Shown: positions 1 through 6,914, numbered from the stretch's first letter. The stretch is 23,718 nucleotides of DNA from CAZEQD01 sp964514305 (GCA_964514305.1 CAZEQD010000032.1:1-23718); one strand, 5' to 3'. Numbers and translations: made by a program. Notes: generated by a model from the letters alone, not told the origin.

Positions 1-34
1 ACTGTTTACTCTTTACTGTTTACTCTTTTTATCC
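1..34 (+). repeat. Heptamer array (TACTSTT)n
   Basis: From the window edge the sequence reads as 7-base units TACTGTT and TACTCTT alternating (units at 1-6, 7-13, 14-20, 21-27), then a degenerate unit. The array probably continues upstream of the window. The unit TACTGTT recurs at 1014-1020 inside the second array. Each unit junction also spells TTTACT, a fair -35 box, so the array overlaps the presumed promoter of the phosphoesterase gene. Confidence 0.65.
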
Positions 35-40
35 TATTAT
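12..40 (+). promoter_or_regulatory. Promoter of the phosphoesterase gene
   Basis: TTTACT at 12-17 (4/6 match to TTGACA), a 17-base spacer, then TATTAT at 35-40 (5/6 match to TATAAT). The predicted transcription start falls at about 47, next to the ATG at 48, and no Shine-Dalgarno sequence is visible. The transcript would be leaderless or nearly so. The -35 lies in a 7-base repeat that produces this hexamer at every period, so only the -10 is strong evidence. Confidence 0.45.
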
Positions 41-47
41 AAACAAG

Positions 48-530
48 ATGATTGGTGTTATGGCTGATTCTCATGACAATCTGCCGGCCATCAAGCAGGC
101 TGTATCTGTCTTCCGTCAAGCTAACTGCCGTCTGGTTATCCATGCCGGTGATTTTGTTGCTCCTTTTGCTGCTCGGGAATTGGCAGCCCTTGGCTGTCCG
201 GTTAGAGCTGTTTTTGGCAACTGCGACGGAGAAAAACAAGGCTTAAGGCAGGCTCTTCATCCTTTCGGAAAGATAGCCAAGCCCCCCCTCATGTTTTCGG
301 CTTTCAACCACAAATTTCTGGTAACTCATGTTCACTATAAGCTTGAATCTTATCTCAGTTCCGGAAAAGAAGAAATTATTATCTTCGGCCATACTCACCG
401 GCCAGAAATTAAAAAAAAGAATAACGTCCTTCTCCTTAATCCAGGAGAAAGCGGAGGCTGGCTAAGCGGCCAGAAGACAGTGGCTCTCCTCGACCCCGCT
501 ACCCTAACTGGAGAAATTATTTATTTATAA
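48..530 (+). CDS. YfcE/MJ0936-type metallophosphoesterase
   Basis: A 160-residue calcineurin-like phosphoesterase of the small YfcE/MJ0936 class, which hydrolyses phosphodiesters or phosphomonoesters with two divalent metals. Metal-binding motifs appear in order: DSH near residue 7 (MADSHDN), GD near 34 (HAGDFV), GNCD near 57, a single H in THVH near 93, and GHTH near 114 (FGHTHRP). The late NPGS-like segment is present as LLNPGES. Length is normal for the family (about 155-180). The ATG at 48 begins directly with the first beta strand (MIGVMADSH). There is no Shine-Dalgarno sequence; a -10 box ends 7 bases upstream. It appears monocistronic, and the real substrate cannot be read from sequence. 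Confidence 0.9.
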   Translation: MIGVMADSHDNLPAIKQAVSVFRQANCRLVIHAGDFVAPFAARELAALGCPVRAVFGNCDGEKQGLRQALHPFGKIAKPPLMFSAFNHKFLVTHVHYKLESYLSSGKEEIIIFGHTHRPEIKKKNNVLLLNPGESGGWLSGQKTVALLDPATLTGEIIYL

Positions 531-555
531 GGCTTATAACCATAATATTTTTTAT
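525..555 (+). terminator. Weak terminator-like hairpin
   Basis: TTATAA at 525-530 and again at 534-539 form a 6-bp stem with a GGC loop across the stop codon of the phosphoesterase. A T-run (ATTTTTTATT) follows about 7 bases later. The stem is all A-T and the T-run is detached, so this is a weak call. Confidence 0.25.
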
Positions 556-591
556 TGGTAAATCTCTGGCTATAAATGAGAAGGCTGGGTC

Positions 592-780
592 ATGAAGACA
601 TTTAGAAATGCATCAGGCGTCAGGCAAGAAAGGGCGGTATTTAGTCCCCACCGAATAGACAGAAGGCAAAAGCCCGTCTGGGAGCAATACCGCCGTCGCC
701 GGCAGCCTCCTTCCCCTCTTCGCCCCCGTCCAGCCCGGAAAAAAAGGGCACCAGACCAGATTAATAGAGGTAAAATATAA
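592..780 (+). other. GC-rich island with compound stem-loop
   Basis: In an AT-rich neighbourhood this stretch is strikingly GC-rich. GGCGGTAT (633-640) pairs perfectly with ATACCGCC (687-694). Inside, CCC (647-649) can pair with GGG (680-682), AGAC (657-660) with GTCT (676-679), and GGC (665-667) with GCC (672-674) around an AAAA loop. A second small hairpin, GCCC (733-736) with GGGC (746-749), lies downstream. An in-frame 62-codon ORF (592-780) spans it, but its product is a low-complexity Arg/Pro-rich string with no recognisable domain, so I favour a structured RNA. It does not match the tmRNA, RNase P, SRP or 6S signatures that I can recall. A TATAAA (571-576) lies upstream as a possible -10. 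Confidence 0.3.
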
Positions 781-870
781 TAATCCTATCTAATGTTGTC
801 TATACCTTTTTCTATGCCAAGCTCATAATAATGGGAAAATTGAGATCATTAAGTACAGGTTAATCATTAA

Positions 871-896
871 CGGCCCGGTGAGGACACCCGGCTCCG
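871..896. other. Small GC-rich hairpin
   Basis: CCGGTG (875-880) and CACCCGG (885-891) fold around an AGGA loop with one C-C mismatch, extended by GGC/GCC-type pairs at the base. It lies in AT-rich sequence just before the heptamer array. No poly-T follows, so it is not an intrinsic terminator on the + strand. The role is unknown. Confidence 0.3.
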
Positions 897-901
897 ACAA
901 C

Positions 902-1034
902 TCAACTTAAACTTTAAACTGTTTATCCTTTCTCTTCTCTTCTACATTTTGATCTTTGAATTTTGACTTTCCTCCTTTAAGCTTTTACTTTTTAATGTTT
1001 ACTCCTCATTCCTTACTGTTCATTATTTACATTT
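902..1034 (+). repeat. Degenerate 7-bp-period array
   Basis: Nineteen consecutive heptamers can be laid out without a gap. The best-phased part is 951-1034, where 11 of 12 units have A at position 2 and all are T/C-rich after it (examples: GATCTTT, GAATTTT, TACTTTT, TACTCCT, TACTGTT, TACATTT). The + strand is strongly pyrimidine-rich. The same unit type occurs at 1-27. There are no start or Shine-Dalgarno signals of a gene here; a 69-codon ORF reading through it (956-1165) is a by-product of the repeat. Confidence 0.6.
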
Positions 1035-1061
1035 TTACAGCATTTGCATCAAATCATCATA

Positions 1062-1239
1062 AAAGCATCCCCAAAACCGTAATAACTAATAATGAATATG
1101 GTCCTACCTATAGGCAGCGATTTTCCTCCATCCGAGCCCAAAGGTTAGGTGGGGGCTCTTGGTAAGGATGGAAGGAAGTCGATTCCAAATTTCATTTCTT
1201 GGCGAGGAAACTCATTCCTCACGGTTTTGGGAATGCTTT
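1062..1239. ncRNA. Candidate structured RNA or small inverted-repeat element
   Basis: A 19-base arm at 1062-1080 (AAAGCAT...AACCGT) is complementary to 1221-1239 (ACGGTT...ATGCTTT) with one mismatch. Enclosed are two further hairpins. The first has 1118-1133 pairing with 1166-1181 (two G-U pairs, one mismatch), continued by GAGCCC (1134-1139) with GGGCTC (1153-1158). The second has GAGGAA (1204-1209) with TTCCTC (1215-1220) and abuts the closing stem. The whole folds as a 178-nt branched structure. Wobbles and mismatches are equally distributed for both strands, so orientation is open. The element has no T-tract and no clear target-site duplication. It ends before the promoter of the next gene, so it is probably not that gene's leader. 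Confidence 0.4.
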
Positions 1240-1256
1240 CGGCAATAAATGGTAAG

Positions 1257-1285
1257 TTGAGGCTACCCTTTTAATTTGTTATACT
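1257..1285 (+). promoter_or_regulatory. Promoter of the carbamoyltransferase-like operon
   Basis: TTGAGG at 1257-1262 (4/6 match), a 17-base spacer, then TATACT at 1280-1285 (5/6 match). The predicted start is near 1292, giving a leader of about 25 bases that contains AAGGACAGAG before the ATG at 1318. Unlike other unit heads in this window, this one has a Shine-Dalgarno-like leader. Confidence 0.5.
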
Positions 1286-1317
1286 TACCCTTTCCTTGAT
1301 TAAGGACAGAGAAAATA

Positions 1318-2241
1318 ATGCTTGAACATTTTATTTCTATCGGCGATTTATCTCTTTATGAATTTTACGAGATTTTAGATACTGCTTTATCTCTTAAAAA
1401 ACGACCTTTATCTTTTCAGAACAAATTAAAAAATAAAATTTCAGCTTTAATCTTCGAAAACTCCTGGCCTTGGGCAAGGCTTACCTTTGAAGTTAGCTGG
1501 CTTGCCTTAGGGGGACGAACTGTTTATTTGAGCCTAACCGAGTTCCAAGGCAAAGCCTCAGTCAAAATTGAAGACATGACGCCTTACTTTAATCGCTGGT
1601 TAGATGCAGTTATTATCCAAACTTCCCATCACCAAACTCTCTTAAATGTAGCTCATGCTTGCCCTATTCCTATCATTAACGCCGGTACTAATCTTTTCTA
1701 TCCCTGTCAAGCTTTAGCTGATTTTCTGACTCTGAGGGAAAAAAAGGGTGATTTAAGTCAACTGCAGTTAGCATACATTGGTATAGGAAACAACATCTGC
1801 CACAGTTTGCTTTTAGCTGCAGCCAAAGTTGGGACGACTATGGTTGTGGTTACCCCGCCTGATTATCCACCCCAACCTAAGGTAATCAAGCAAGCCCATC
1901 AGGAGGCAATGGCCAGCGGCGCTAACTTTGCCTTTAGTCAGAATCCTGAGGAGGCCGCAGTTGGAGCTGACATTATCTATACAGATATCTGGCCCAGCTG
2001 CTCACAAGAGTATAGTTCTAGTCAAAGAGAACGAACTTTAGCTCCCTTTCAAGTTAGCGAAAGGCTGATGAATAAAGTCAAGCCCCGCGTTCTCTTCATG
2101 TCCAGCTGGCCGTGGTCGAAAGATATAGGAGGGGCTGAGAAGATTATAAAACAGAAACTTTCCCTAGCCCAAGATCAAGCTGAAAATAGACTTCACGTTC
2201 AAAAAGCTATTATGTTATTATTAGTAGGTAAGAAAAAATAA
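1318..2241 (+). CDS. Ornithine carbamoyltransferase-fold protein lacking catalytic loops
   Basis: 307 residues, collinear over its full length with ornithine carbamoyltransferase (OTC): the N-terminal ISIGDLSLYEFYEILD matches the family start, GIGNNICHSLLLAAAKVG (about 156-173) the second-domain nucleotide-fold loop, and DQAENRLHVQKA the C-terminus. The catalytic elements are replaced. The carbamoyl-phosphate loop STRTR reads WPWAR (residues 50-54), the Arg of the IRT segment is Gln (IIQTS), HPCQ is YPCQ (128-131), the ornithine loop SMG is SCS, and HCLP is SSWP (MSSWPWSK, 261-268). The retained Gln, Asn and C-terminal Arg show that the fold is preserved. By family knowledge it should not carry out normal carbamoyl transfer, so a binding, regulatory or altered-substrate role is an inference. 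The stop codon directly precedes the next ATG (TAAATG), so the two genes are translationally linked. Confidence 0.75.
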   Translation: MLEHFISIGDLSLYEFYEILDTALSLKKRPLSFQNKLKNKISALIFENSWPWARLTFEVSWLALGGRTVYLSLTEFQGKASVKIEDMTPYFNRWLDAVIIQTSHHQTLLNVAHACPIPIINAGTNLFYPCQALADFLTLREKKGDLSQLQLAYIGIGNNICHSLLLAAAKVGTTMVVVTPPDYPPQPKVIKQAHQEAMASGANFAFSQNPEEAAVGADIIYTDIWPSCSQEYSSSQRERTLAPFQVSERLMNKVKPRVLFMSSWPWSKDIGGAEKIIKQKLSLAQDQAENRLHVQKAIMLLLVGKKK

Positions 2242-4311
2242 ATGGAGACTAAAATAGCTGTCACCAAAATTGATGAAGAGACCTTGGACTTTATTGCCAA
2301 GGAATTAGCCCAGACTGACAAACCGTTATCCCTTGATGAATTGAGTAAAAAAGTTGCCTTTAAAAAAACTTCTCCTCTTCTAGCTCAAAAGGTCAAAAAA
2401 TATGACCCTTACTGTCAGTACGAAGTGGGAGACCTCATTTATAAAGAATATGATGAACCATTAATGGTCAGCAGTAAAGGGGCTGAACTTTTCAAAGGAG
2501 GAGTAGTCCTCAAAGTCGTTAATAAAACAGAATATAAAAATTTTAATTGTGAGATGTTGGAAGTTGACTATTCTGGAGGTGGTCCCTTCAGAAAACATCT
2601 TAACTACATGAAAAAAACAAAAACTCAGGTGCTGCTTCCCAGCAATCTTGAAGGAAAGGCCTTGATCCCTCAAATTCTGGAAAGCAAGGAAGATCCAAGG
2701 CAAGACGAATTACCAATGCCAGAGTCAGAGATGAAGAAATTAGAAAAAAACTTGAGGTCAGCTCTTGGCAAATCTTCTCAATTCTTCCATTGGAATGATT
2801 ACTGGCAAGTCCAAGCTAAAAAAGTGGCCATCAACACCGCTAAAATAAACGAAATAAAAAACTTTCTTTTAGAAAAAAACCAATCAGTTAAGACAGAAGA
2901 AATAATATCTCGGTTTTTTAAACTCAATCCAAACCAAGATGAGTTTTGGCTTTACTGTCTAAGCCTTAATCACATTTTAGAAAAAAATTATAAAAAGGAT
3001 TTTATTCTGGTTTCACCTTTTAATTGGGGAAAATGGCATCTAAAACAGACCCTCAATTCCTGGCTAGAGAACTTACCTTTAGCTGCCCCTAAAGCTAAAC
3101 TGCCCAATGTTGATGAGGTTCCTCCAATGCAGTTGAAATCAGTCCATGAATTTCCTCTGAAAATTTATCTTACCTGGCGAGAAATTCTCTCAGGTGGCCT
3201 TAAAATACCTTTTAGCTACAAGAGGGAATTTTCTAAGTCAAAAGAATATATTTTCACCGATGTTGAAAGCCAAAAGGACTATTTTGTCTATTATTATCCC
3301 TCTCTCTCTATATGTCTCGGTCTTAAGGATTTCTATGAGACCAATAATGTACCTCAAGGTGCCAGCCTAACTCTGGAAAAGCAAAAGCCAGCCCATTTTA
3401 ATTTTTGGCTCAAAAAATCCAAAAAAAAGCTATCCCTGGCCAAAATAACCTATAATCCAGCCGAAGACAAGTTCATCGATACTGGCCAAGAGGTTTTTAC
3501 ATTTTCCTTGCCTAATAAAATCATTCATTTGGAAAGAGAATCCCTCCAGAAAATTCTTTCTCTCTACAACCAGATAGATGAGCTAAACCTTGAAGAGCTG
3601 TTGGTGCTTGTTTTTAAAAATTTTGGCCTGGAAGGAGAAGGCTTTGCTCTTCATTATTTAAGAGCTTACCATTTGGTCGACGTCTTAAAGCAGACAAGAG
3701 AAGAAGATGTAGAATGGGTGCTCAACAATTCACTTCAATTCTCTAAATCAGAAAAAAAGAAGGGCCTTTTCTCTTATGAAGAACCAATTAAGGCTGAAGA
3801 AGCAGAAGTTAAAGTCTCACCTGAGATTACTCCGGGAGCTGTCTCTGAAGAAACAACAGAAGAAATTCCGGTTGAAGCCCCTCCTTTGACCAAACCCTCT
3901 GTTCAACCAGAGCCCTCTGTCCCAGAAGAAATAATAGTTGCAGAAGCCAGGCCTAAGGAAACTATCAAAGAACCTCCTTCCTTAGCAAAAGCGCCACTTA
4001 AAAAAGAAAAGCCTCCCCGAAAAAAAAGAGATAAGATCAGAATGGAAGGGGAAAAAGTTTTCCGGCGGAAAAAAGGCGAAAAAAGAATCATCGAAGAAAA
4101 GATAGAGTTAGAAGAATCAGAACAGGAAGCATTAATTGCTCTTAAGGCCAAAGAGAAAAAAGAGGCAGCCGAAGAGAAAATTATTGTCCCTCCTAAAGAA
4201 AAAAAACCTGAATATAAACCATTCGTTTCCGAACAACCGGTTTTTGGTATTTTTGCCGAAAAACTGAAATCTGCCCTGGATAAACAAAAAAAACCTAAAA
4301 AGAAAAAATAG
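2242..4311 (+). CDS. Unknown 689-residue protein, possibly nucleic-acid-binding
   Basis: I do not recognise a named family. Residues about 1-60 look helical and winged-helix-like (SLDELSKKVAF). About 60-135 form a beta-rich segment beginning YEVGDLIYKEYDEPL with GGVVLKVVNK and LEVDYSGGG, resembling an SH3/KOW-like barrel. Residues about 300-385 have a pattern suggestive of a B3-like pseudobarrel (IPFSYKREF ... FYETNNVPQGASLTLE). From about 510 the chain becomes a disordered Pro/Glu/Lys-rich linker with basic clusters (PRKKRDK, FRRKKGEKR), then a short conserved-looking FGIFAEKLKSALDK segment and a lysine-only tail. No signal peptide or membrane segment is seen. The ATG abuts the upstream stop, with AGGTAAG about 13 bases before. 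DNA or RNA binding is an inference from charge and domain shape. Translation must run the whole length, so the gene is intact. Confidence 0.6.
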   Translation: METKIAVTKIDEETLDFIAKELAQTDKPLSLDELSKKVAFKKTSPLLAQKVKKYDPYCQYEVGDLIYKEYDEPLMVSSKGAELFKGGVVLKVVNKTEYKNFNCEMLEVDYSGGGPFRKHLNYMKKTKTQVLLPSNLEGKALIPQILESKEDPRQDELPMPESEMKKLEKNLRSALGKSSQFFHWNDYWQVQAKKVAINTAKINEIKNFLLEKNQSVKTEEIISRFFKLNPNQDEFWLYCLSLNHILEKNYKKDFILVSPFNWGKWHLKQTLNSWLENLPLAAPKAKLPNVDEVPPMQLKSVHEFPLKIYLTWREILSGGLKIPFSYKREFSKSKEYIFTDVESQKDYFVYYYPSLSICLGLKDFYETNNVPQGASLTLEKQKPAHFNFWLKKSKKKLSLAKITYNPAEDKFIDTGQEVFTFSLPNKIIHLERESLQKILSLYNQIDELNLEELLVLVFKNFGLEGEGFALHYLRAYHLVDVLKQTREEDVEWVLNNSLQFSKSEKKKGLFSYEEPIKAEEAEVKVSPEITPGAVSEETTEEIPVEAPPLTKPSVQPEPSVPEEIIVAEARPKETIKEPPSLAKAPLKKEKPPRKKRDKIRMEGEKVFRRKKGEKRIIEEKIELEESEQEALIALKAKEKKEAAEEKIIVPPKEKKPEYKPFVSEQPVFGIFAEKLKSALDKQKKPKKKK

Positions 4312-4315
4312 GAAA

Positions 4316-5404
4316 TTATATAATCTGACGAGAAGCTCCTTTCCTTTTAGTTATCCCTAGTTCGTCCAGGAGCTCCAAAAGGGGGATGGCATATTTTCTG
4401 CTCAGCCCTGTCAATTTCTTAAAATCGGCCACTGATAATTCCCTCTTTCCAGATTGTCTAAGCCTGGATATTATTTCATCTAACCAGTAAGAATGGACGA
4501 TAAAACCATCTTTGCTTTGAACAATTTTTTTGTTCTCAGTTAAATAAGAAAGGAGACGGTTAAGCTGAGAAGGAGTCAGATGAAACTTGCGGCCCAGTTC
4601 TCTCCACGAAAAAGAACGCAATTTTCCTTGAAAACACATCTCTTCTAATTGCTGTAGAATCCGTTTTTCGGCTAAAGAAAGGGTGGGCCTGAAATCAAAA
4701 AGAGCCACTATCCGATTCTTAGTTCTTATCTTTTTTTCCTTAACTAAACGATTAATAGCCAAGGATAAAATCTGAACAGGCAGATCGAATCTTCTTTTTA
4801 AGTTAGAGATGGACAACCCTTCTTCCTTAGGATGTTGCCGATGATAATTCTCGATAAAAGCTAATATCTTCTGGCAAATAAAATCAAAGCTGGGCTTAAA
4901 TAACAGCCAAAGGGGTGAGAAAGAAAGAATTCTGACCTGGCCTTCTTCTTCTAATTCAAGACCATAGTGGAGGAGAGCTTTTCTTGAGAATGAGCTAATG
5001 CTCAGGATTTCTTTCTGATGAAGTCCCAACTTACCCTTGTTTTCTATAAAAGCCAAGAGCATCTGTTTTTCATCCCCCATCAGTTTCTGCAAAAAAGACA
5101 CCTGCTTTTTTTCTTTGGTTCGGCCTATCCTTTTGGCCAGAGGATTAAGGACCTTGCCTCTGGCCATAAGCTTTTTAGCAGCTGGGTCCCGCAGTTCAAA
5201 GCTATCTTTCCATTGCAACCGCAAACTCTCACGACTAAGGATCCGAACCAAATATGTATTTGGCTCAAGAGGCGGCTGGGGGTGATAATAATAGATATTA
5301 CAGGGGTAGCGTCTCTTGCGATAAACGATAACCGCTTCCTTTACGGGGAGCGTCTTATCTTCCAAAAAAATGAGTCTGGCTTCGAAGCAGAAGGTTTTAA
5401 TCAT
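4316..5404 (-). CDS. Stand-alone SelB C-terminal half (no GTPase)
   Basis: 362 residues matching only the C-terminal half of the selenocysteine-specific elongation factor SelB. Residues about 8-100 correspond to EF-Tu-like domain III (FEARLIFLED ... DSFELRDPAAKKLMARG.VLNPL). The rest are four winged-helix domains ending in a very characteristic last wing (LSVADFKKLTGLSRKYAIPLLELLDELG). In full SelB this part binds the SECIS hairpin of selenoprotein mRNA. The GTPase domain and domain II (about 270 residues) are absent, and an in-frame TAG lies four codons before the ATG. AGGA sits 9 bases before the ATG, so the short form looks translated on purpose. It could be a truncated SelB or a separate SelB-derived RNA-binding family. 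No selA, selC or selenoprotein gene is in the window. It ends 4 bases from the convergent upstream gene. Confidence 0.8.
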   Translation of the reverse strand: MIKTFCFEARLIFLEDKTLPVKEAVIVYRKRRYPCNIYYYHPQPPLEPNTYLVRILSRESLRLQWKDSFELRDPAAKKLMARGKVLNPLAKRIGRTKEKKQVSFLQKLMGDEKQMLLAFIENKGKLGLHQKEILSISSFSRKALLHYGLELEEEGQVRILSFSPLWLLFKPSFDFICQKILAFIENYHRQHPKEEGLSISNLKRRFDLPVQILSLAINRLVKEKKIRTKNRIVALFDFRPTLSLAEKRILQQLEEMCFQGKLRSFSWRELGRKFHLTPSQLNRLLSYLTENKKIVQSKDGFIVHSYWLDEIISRLRQSGKRELSVADFKKLTGLSRKYAIPLLELLDELGITKRKGASRQII

Positions 5405-5459
5405 AATCTTTTCCTACCTACTACCATAAGTCTGGGGAAAAGGTTAAAGCCCAAAAATA

Positions 5460-6107
5460 TTAATAATAATAGATAGAAACGTAAGGCACCTCATATTTTT
5501 CTCTTAAATATTTCACCAGTTTTATTTTCCACATTAAATCAAATTGTTGTTCATTTTTAACATCATACTTTTCTTTAACAAAATTCTTGACTACGGCCTT
5601 TTCCTCAGGAGTGGCTCGCTCCAACAAGAGCTTTTCAATTTGCTCTTCTAAATATTCTAGCTTCTCCTCTGAAGTTTCCTTTTGGGAAAGGATATCTCGG
5701 GCTCGAGCATAGACTTCCCTGAGATACATCAATGAAGAAGGCATATTCTCTATAAATTTCTCTATTGCTTCCTTGGCTCTATTTTTTTTCAACTCTTGAG
5801 GCGGTCTTGTCTGGCTCTTGCCTACCTGTCTCTCCCTAAATTGTTCAAAGGAGGTTTTGACCTCATAATCGCAATAAAGAAGGGAACGGGGGTAAAACCT
5901 GCTCTCGGGTCGAGTTCTACTTTTAGCAAAGGCCCGATTCATGCCTTCCAGGACCACTTGGAGAGGAATACCAGCTGTTTCCCACCTAGATATAAGGTCT
6001 AACTCTTTGGAAGAGAGCCAAAATGGAGCTCCTCTATGGGCAAAGAAATAACGAGCAATAGTTTGAAAATAACGGCTTCGGTGCTTTTGTTTTGACTTAG
6101 AGTCCAT
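5460..6107 (-). CDS. Unknown conserved-type protein next to the SelB-C gene
   Basis: 215 residues from the ATG at 6107; a TTG at 6155, overlapping the end of coaX, would add 16 acidic residues (MKETESEEKREEAEPD). The N-terminal part reads YFQTIARYFFAHRGAPFWLS followed by ELDLISRWETAGIPLQVVLEGMNRAF, an arrangement I associate with uncharacterised proteins of anaerobic bacteria. The middle is a long charged helix (about 105-165), probably coiled coil, and the end is rich in Tyr (VPYVSIYYY). No signal peptide, membrane helix or catalytic motif is visible. It lies between coaX and the SelB-C gene, separated from the latter by 55 bases, and is probably cotranscribed. Function unknown. Confidence 0.65.
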   Translation of the reverse strand: MDSKSKQKHRSRYFQTIARYFFAHRGAPFWLSSKELDLISRWETAGIPLQVVLEGMNRAFAKSRTRPESRFYPRSLLYCDYEVKTSFEQFRERQVGKSQTRPPQELKKNRAKEAIEKFIENMPSSLMYLREVYARARDILSQKETSEEKLEYLEEQIEKLLLERATPEEKAVVKNFVKEKYDVKNEQQFDLMWKIKLVKYLREKYEVPYVSIYYY

Positions 6108-6135
6108 ATCTGGCTCTGCCTCTTCTCTTTTTTCC

Positions 6136-6903
6136 TCACTTTCTGTTTCTTTCAAATATTATTCTCAATCCTTCCAAGACAAGGCAAGGCTCATAAAATT
6201 CAATAGACTTTATTTCGTCTCTGATAAAATTAGCTAAACCTCCAGTAGCTATTACATTGGCTCCGCCTCCCAATTCTTTTTTCATCTCTTCCACCAGGTA
6301 AGAAACAAGCCCAATATAACCATAGTAAATCCCAGAATGCATACTGGCTACTGTTGATCGACCGATTATTCTTCTGGGTTTTTTTATCTCAATTCGAGGC
6401 AACTTGGCTGTTTTTAAATAAAGAGCCTCAGCCGCAATCTGCACACCTGGAGCAATGGCTCCTCCTAAATATTCTCCTCGAGCGGAGACTGCATCGAAAG
6501 TAGTTGCTGTTCCAAAATCAACAATGATGGCCGGGCCACCAAATTTAGAAAAAGCGGCTACAGCGGCCACTATTCGATCTGCTCCTACCTCCAAGGGATT
6601 TTCATAAAGAATGGGCATCCCTGTTTTTAAGCCAGGTCCGACTACCAGGGCTTTGATCTTAAATACTTTTTTGATTAGTTGCTGAAAAACAGGTGTCAAT
6701 GGAGGTACCACACTACAAAGGATGGCTGATTTGATCTGCTCGGGCTCAAAGCCTACCCGAGATAAAAGGCTTAAAAGGATAACGCTATAATCATCGCTTG
6801 TTTTCTCTCTCTGGGAATGAATTTTCCAGTGAGTGAATAACTTTCTTTGATGAAAGACACCAAGAGCAATGCTTGTATTACCGATATCAATGGCTAAAAG
6901 CAT
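6136..6903 (-). CDS. coaX: Type III pantothenate kinase
   Basis: CoaX phosphorylates pantothenate, the first step of coenzyme A synthesis, in the cytoplasm. The 255 residues carry the family's ASKHA-fold motifs: DIGNTSIALGVF at the N-terminus (phosphate-binding loop), a CSVVPPLTP segment, LEVGADRIVAAVAA near residue 100, and VDFGTATTFDAV followed by GGAIAPGV. Length is normal (about 250-260). The start is the second of two ATGs: GGGAGG touches the upstream ATG (6909) directly but lies 6 bases before the one at 6903, and homologues start MLL.IDIGNT. It lies 11 bases after birA, a common pairing of cofactor genes. CoaX enzymes need a monovalent cation and resist CoA feedback (family knowledge). 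Confidence 0.93.
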   Translation of the reverse strand: MLLAIDIGNTSIALGVFHQRKLFTHWKIHSQREKTSDDYSVILLSLLSRVGFEPEQIKSAILCSVVPPLTPVFQQLIKKVFKIKALVVGPGLKTGMPILYENPLEVGADRIVAAVAAFSKFGGPAIIVDFGTATTFDAVSARGEYLGGAIAPGVQIAAEALYLKTAKLPRIEIKKPRRIIGRSTVASMHSGIYYGYIGLVSYLVEEMKKELGGGANVIATGGLANFIRDEIKSIEFYEPCLVLEGLRIIFERNRK

Positions 6904-6914
6904 CTTCATCCTCC

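Noticed and set aside
592..780. 62-codon ORF as a protein gene
   Set aside because: The product is a low-complexity Arg/Pro string, the DNA folds into a compact stem-loop and is GC-rich against its surroundings. Kept only as a structured island.
841..900. SAM-type riboswitch suggested by the GGCCCGGTGAGGACACCCGG segment
   Set aside because: The kink-turn and pseudoknot sequences of SAM-I are missing and no methionine gene follows.
956..1165. 69-codon ORF
   Set aside because: It reads through the heptamer array and into the inverted-repeat element, with no domain.
3903..4151. 82-codon ORF on the minus strand
   Set aside because: A shadow of the Lys/Glu-rich tail of the 689-residue protein.
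5018..5476. 152-codon ORF on the + strand
   Set aside because: Antisense to the SelB-C gene, whose protein has clear family matches.
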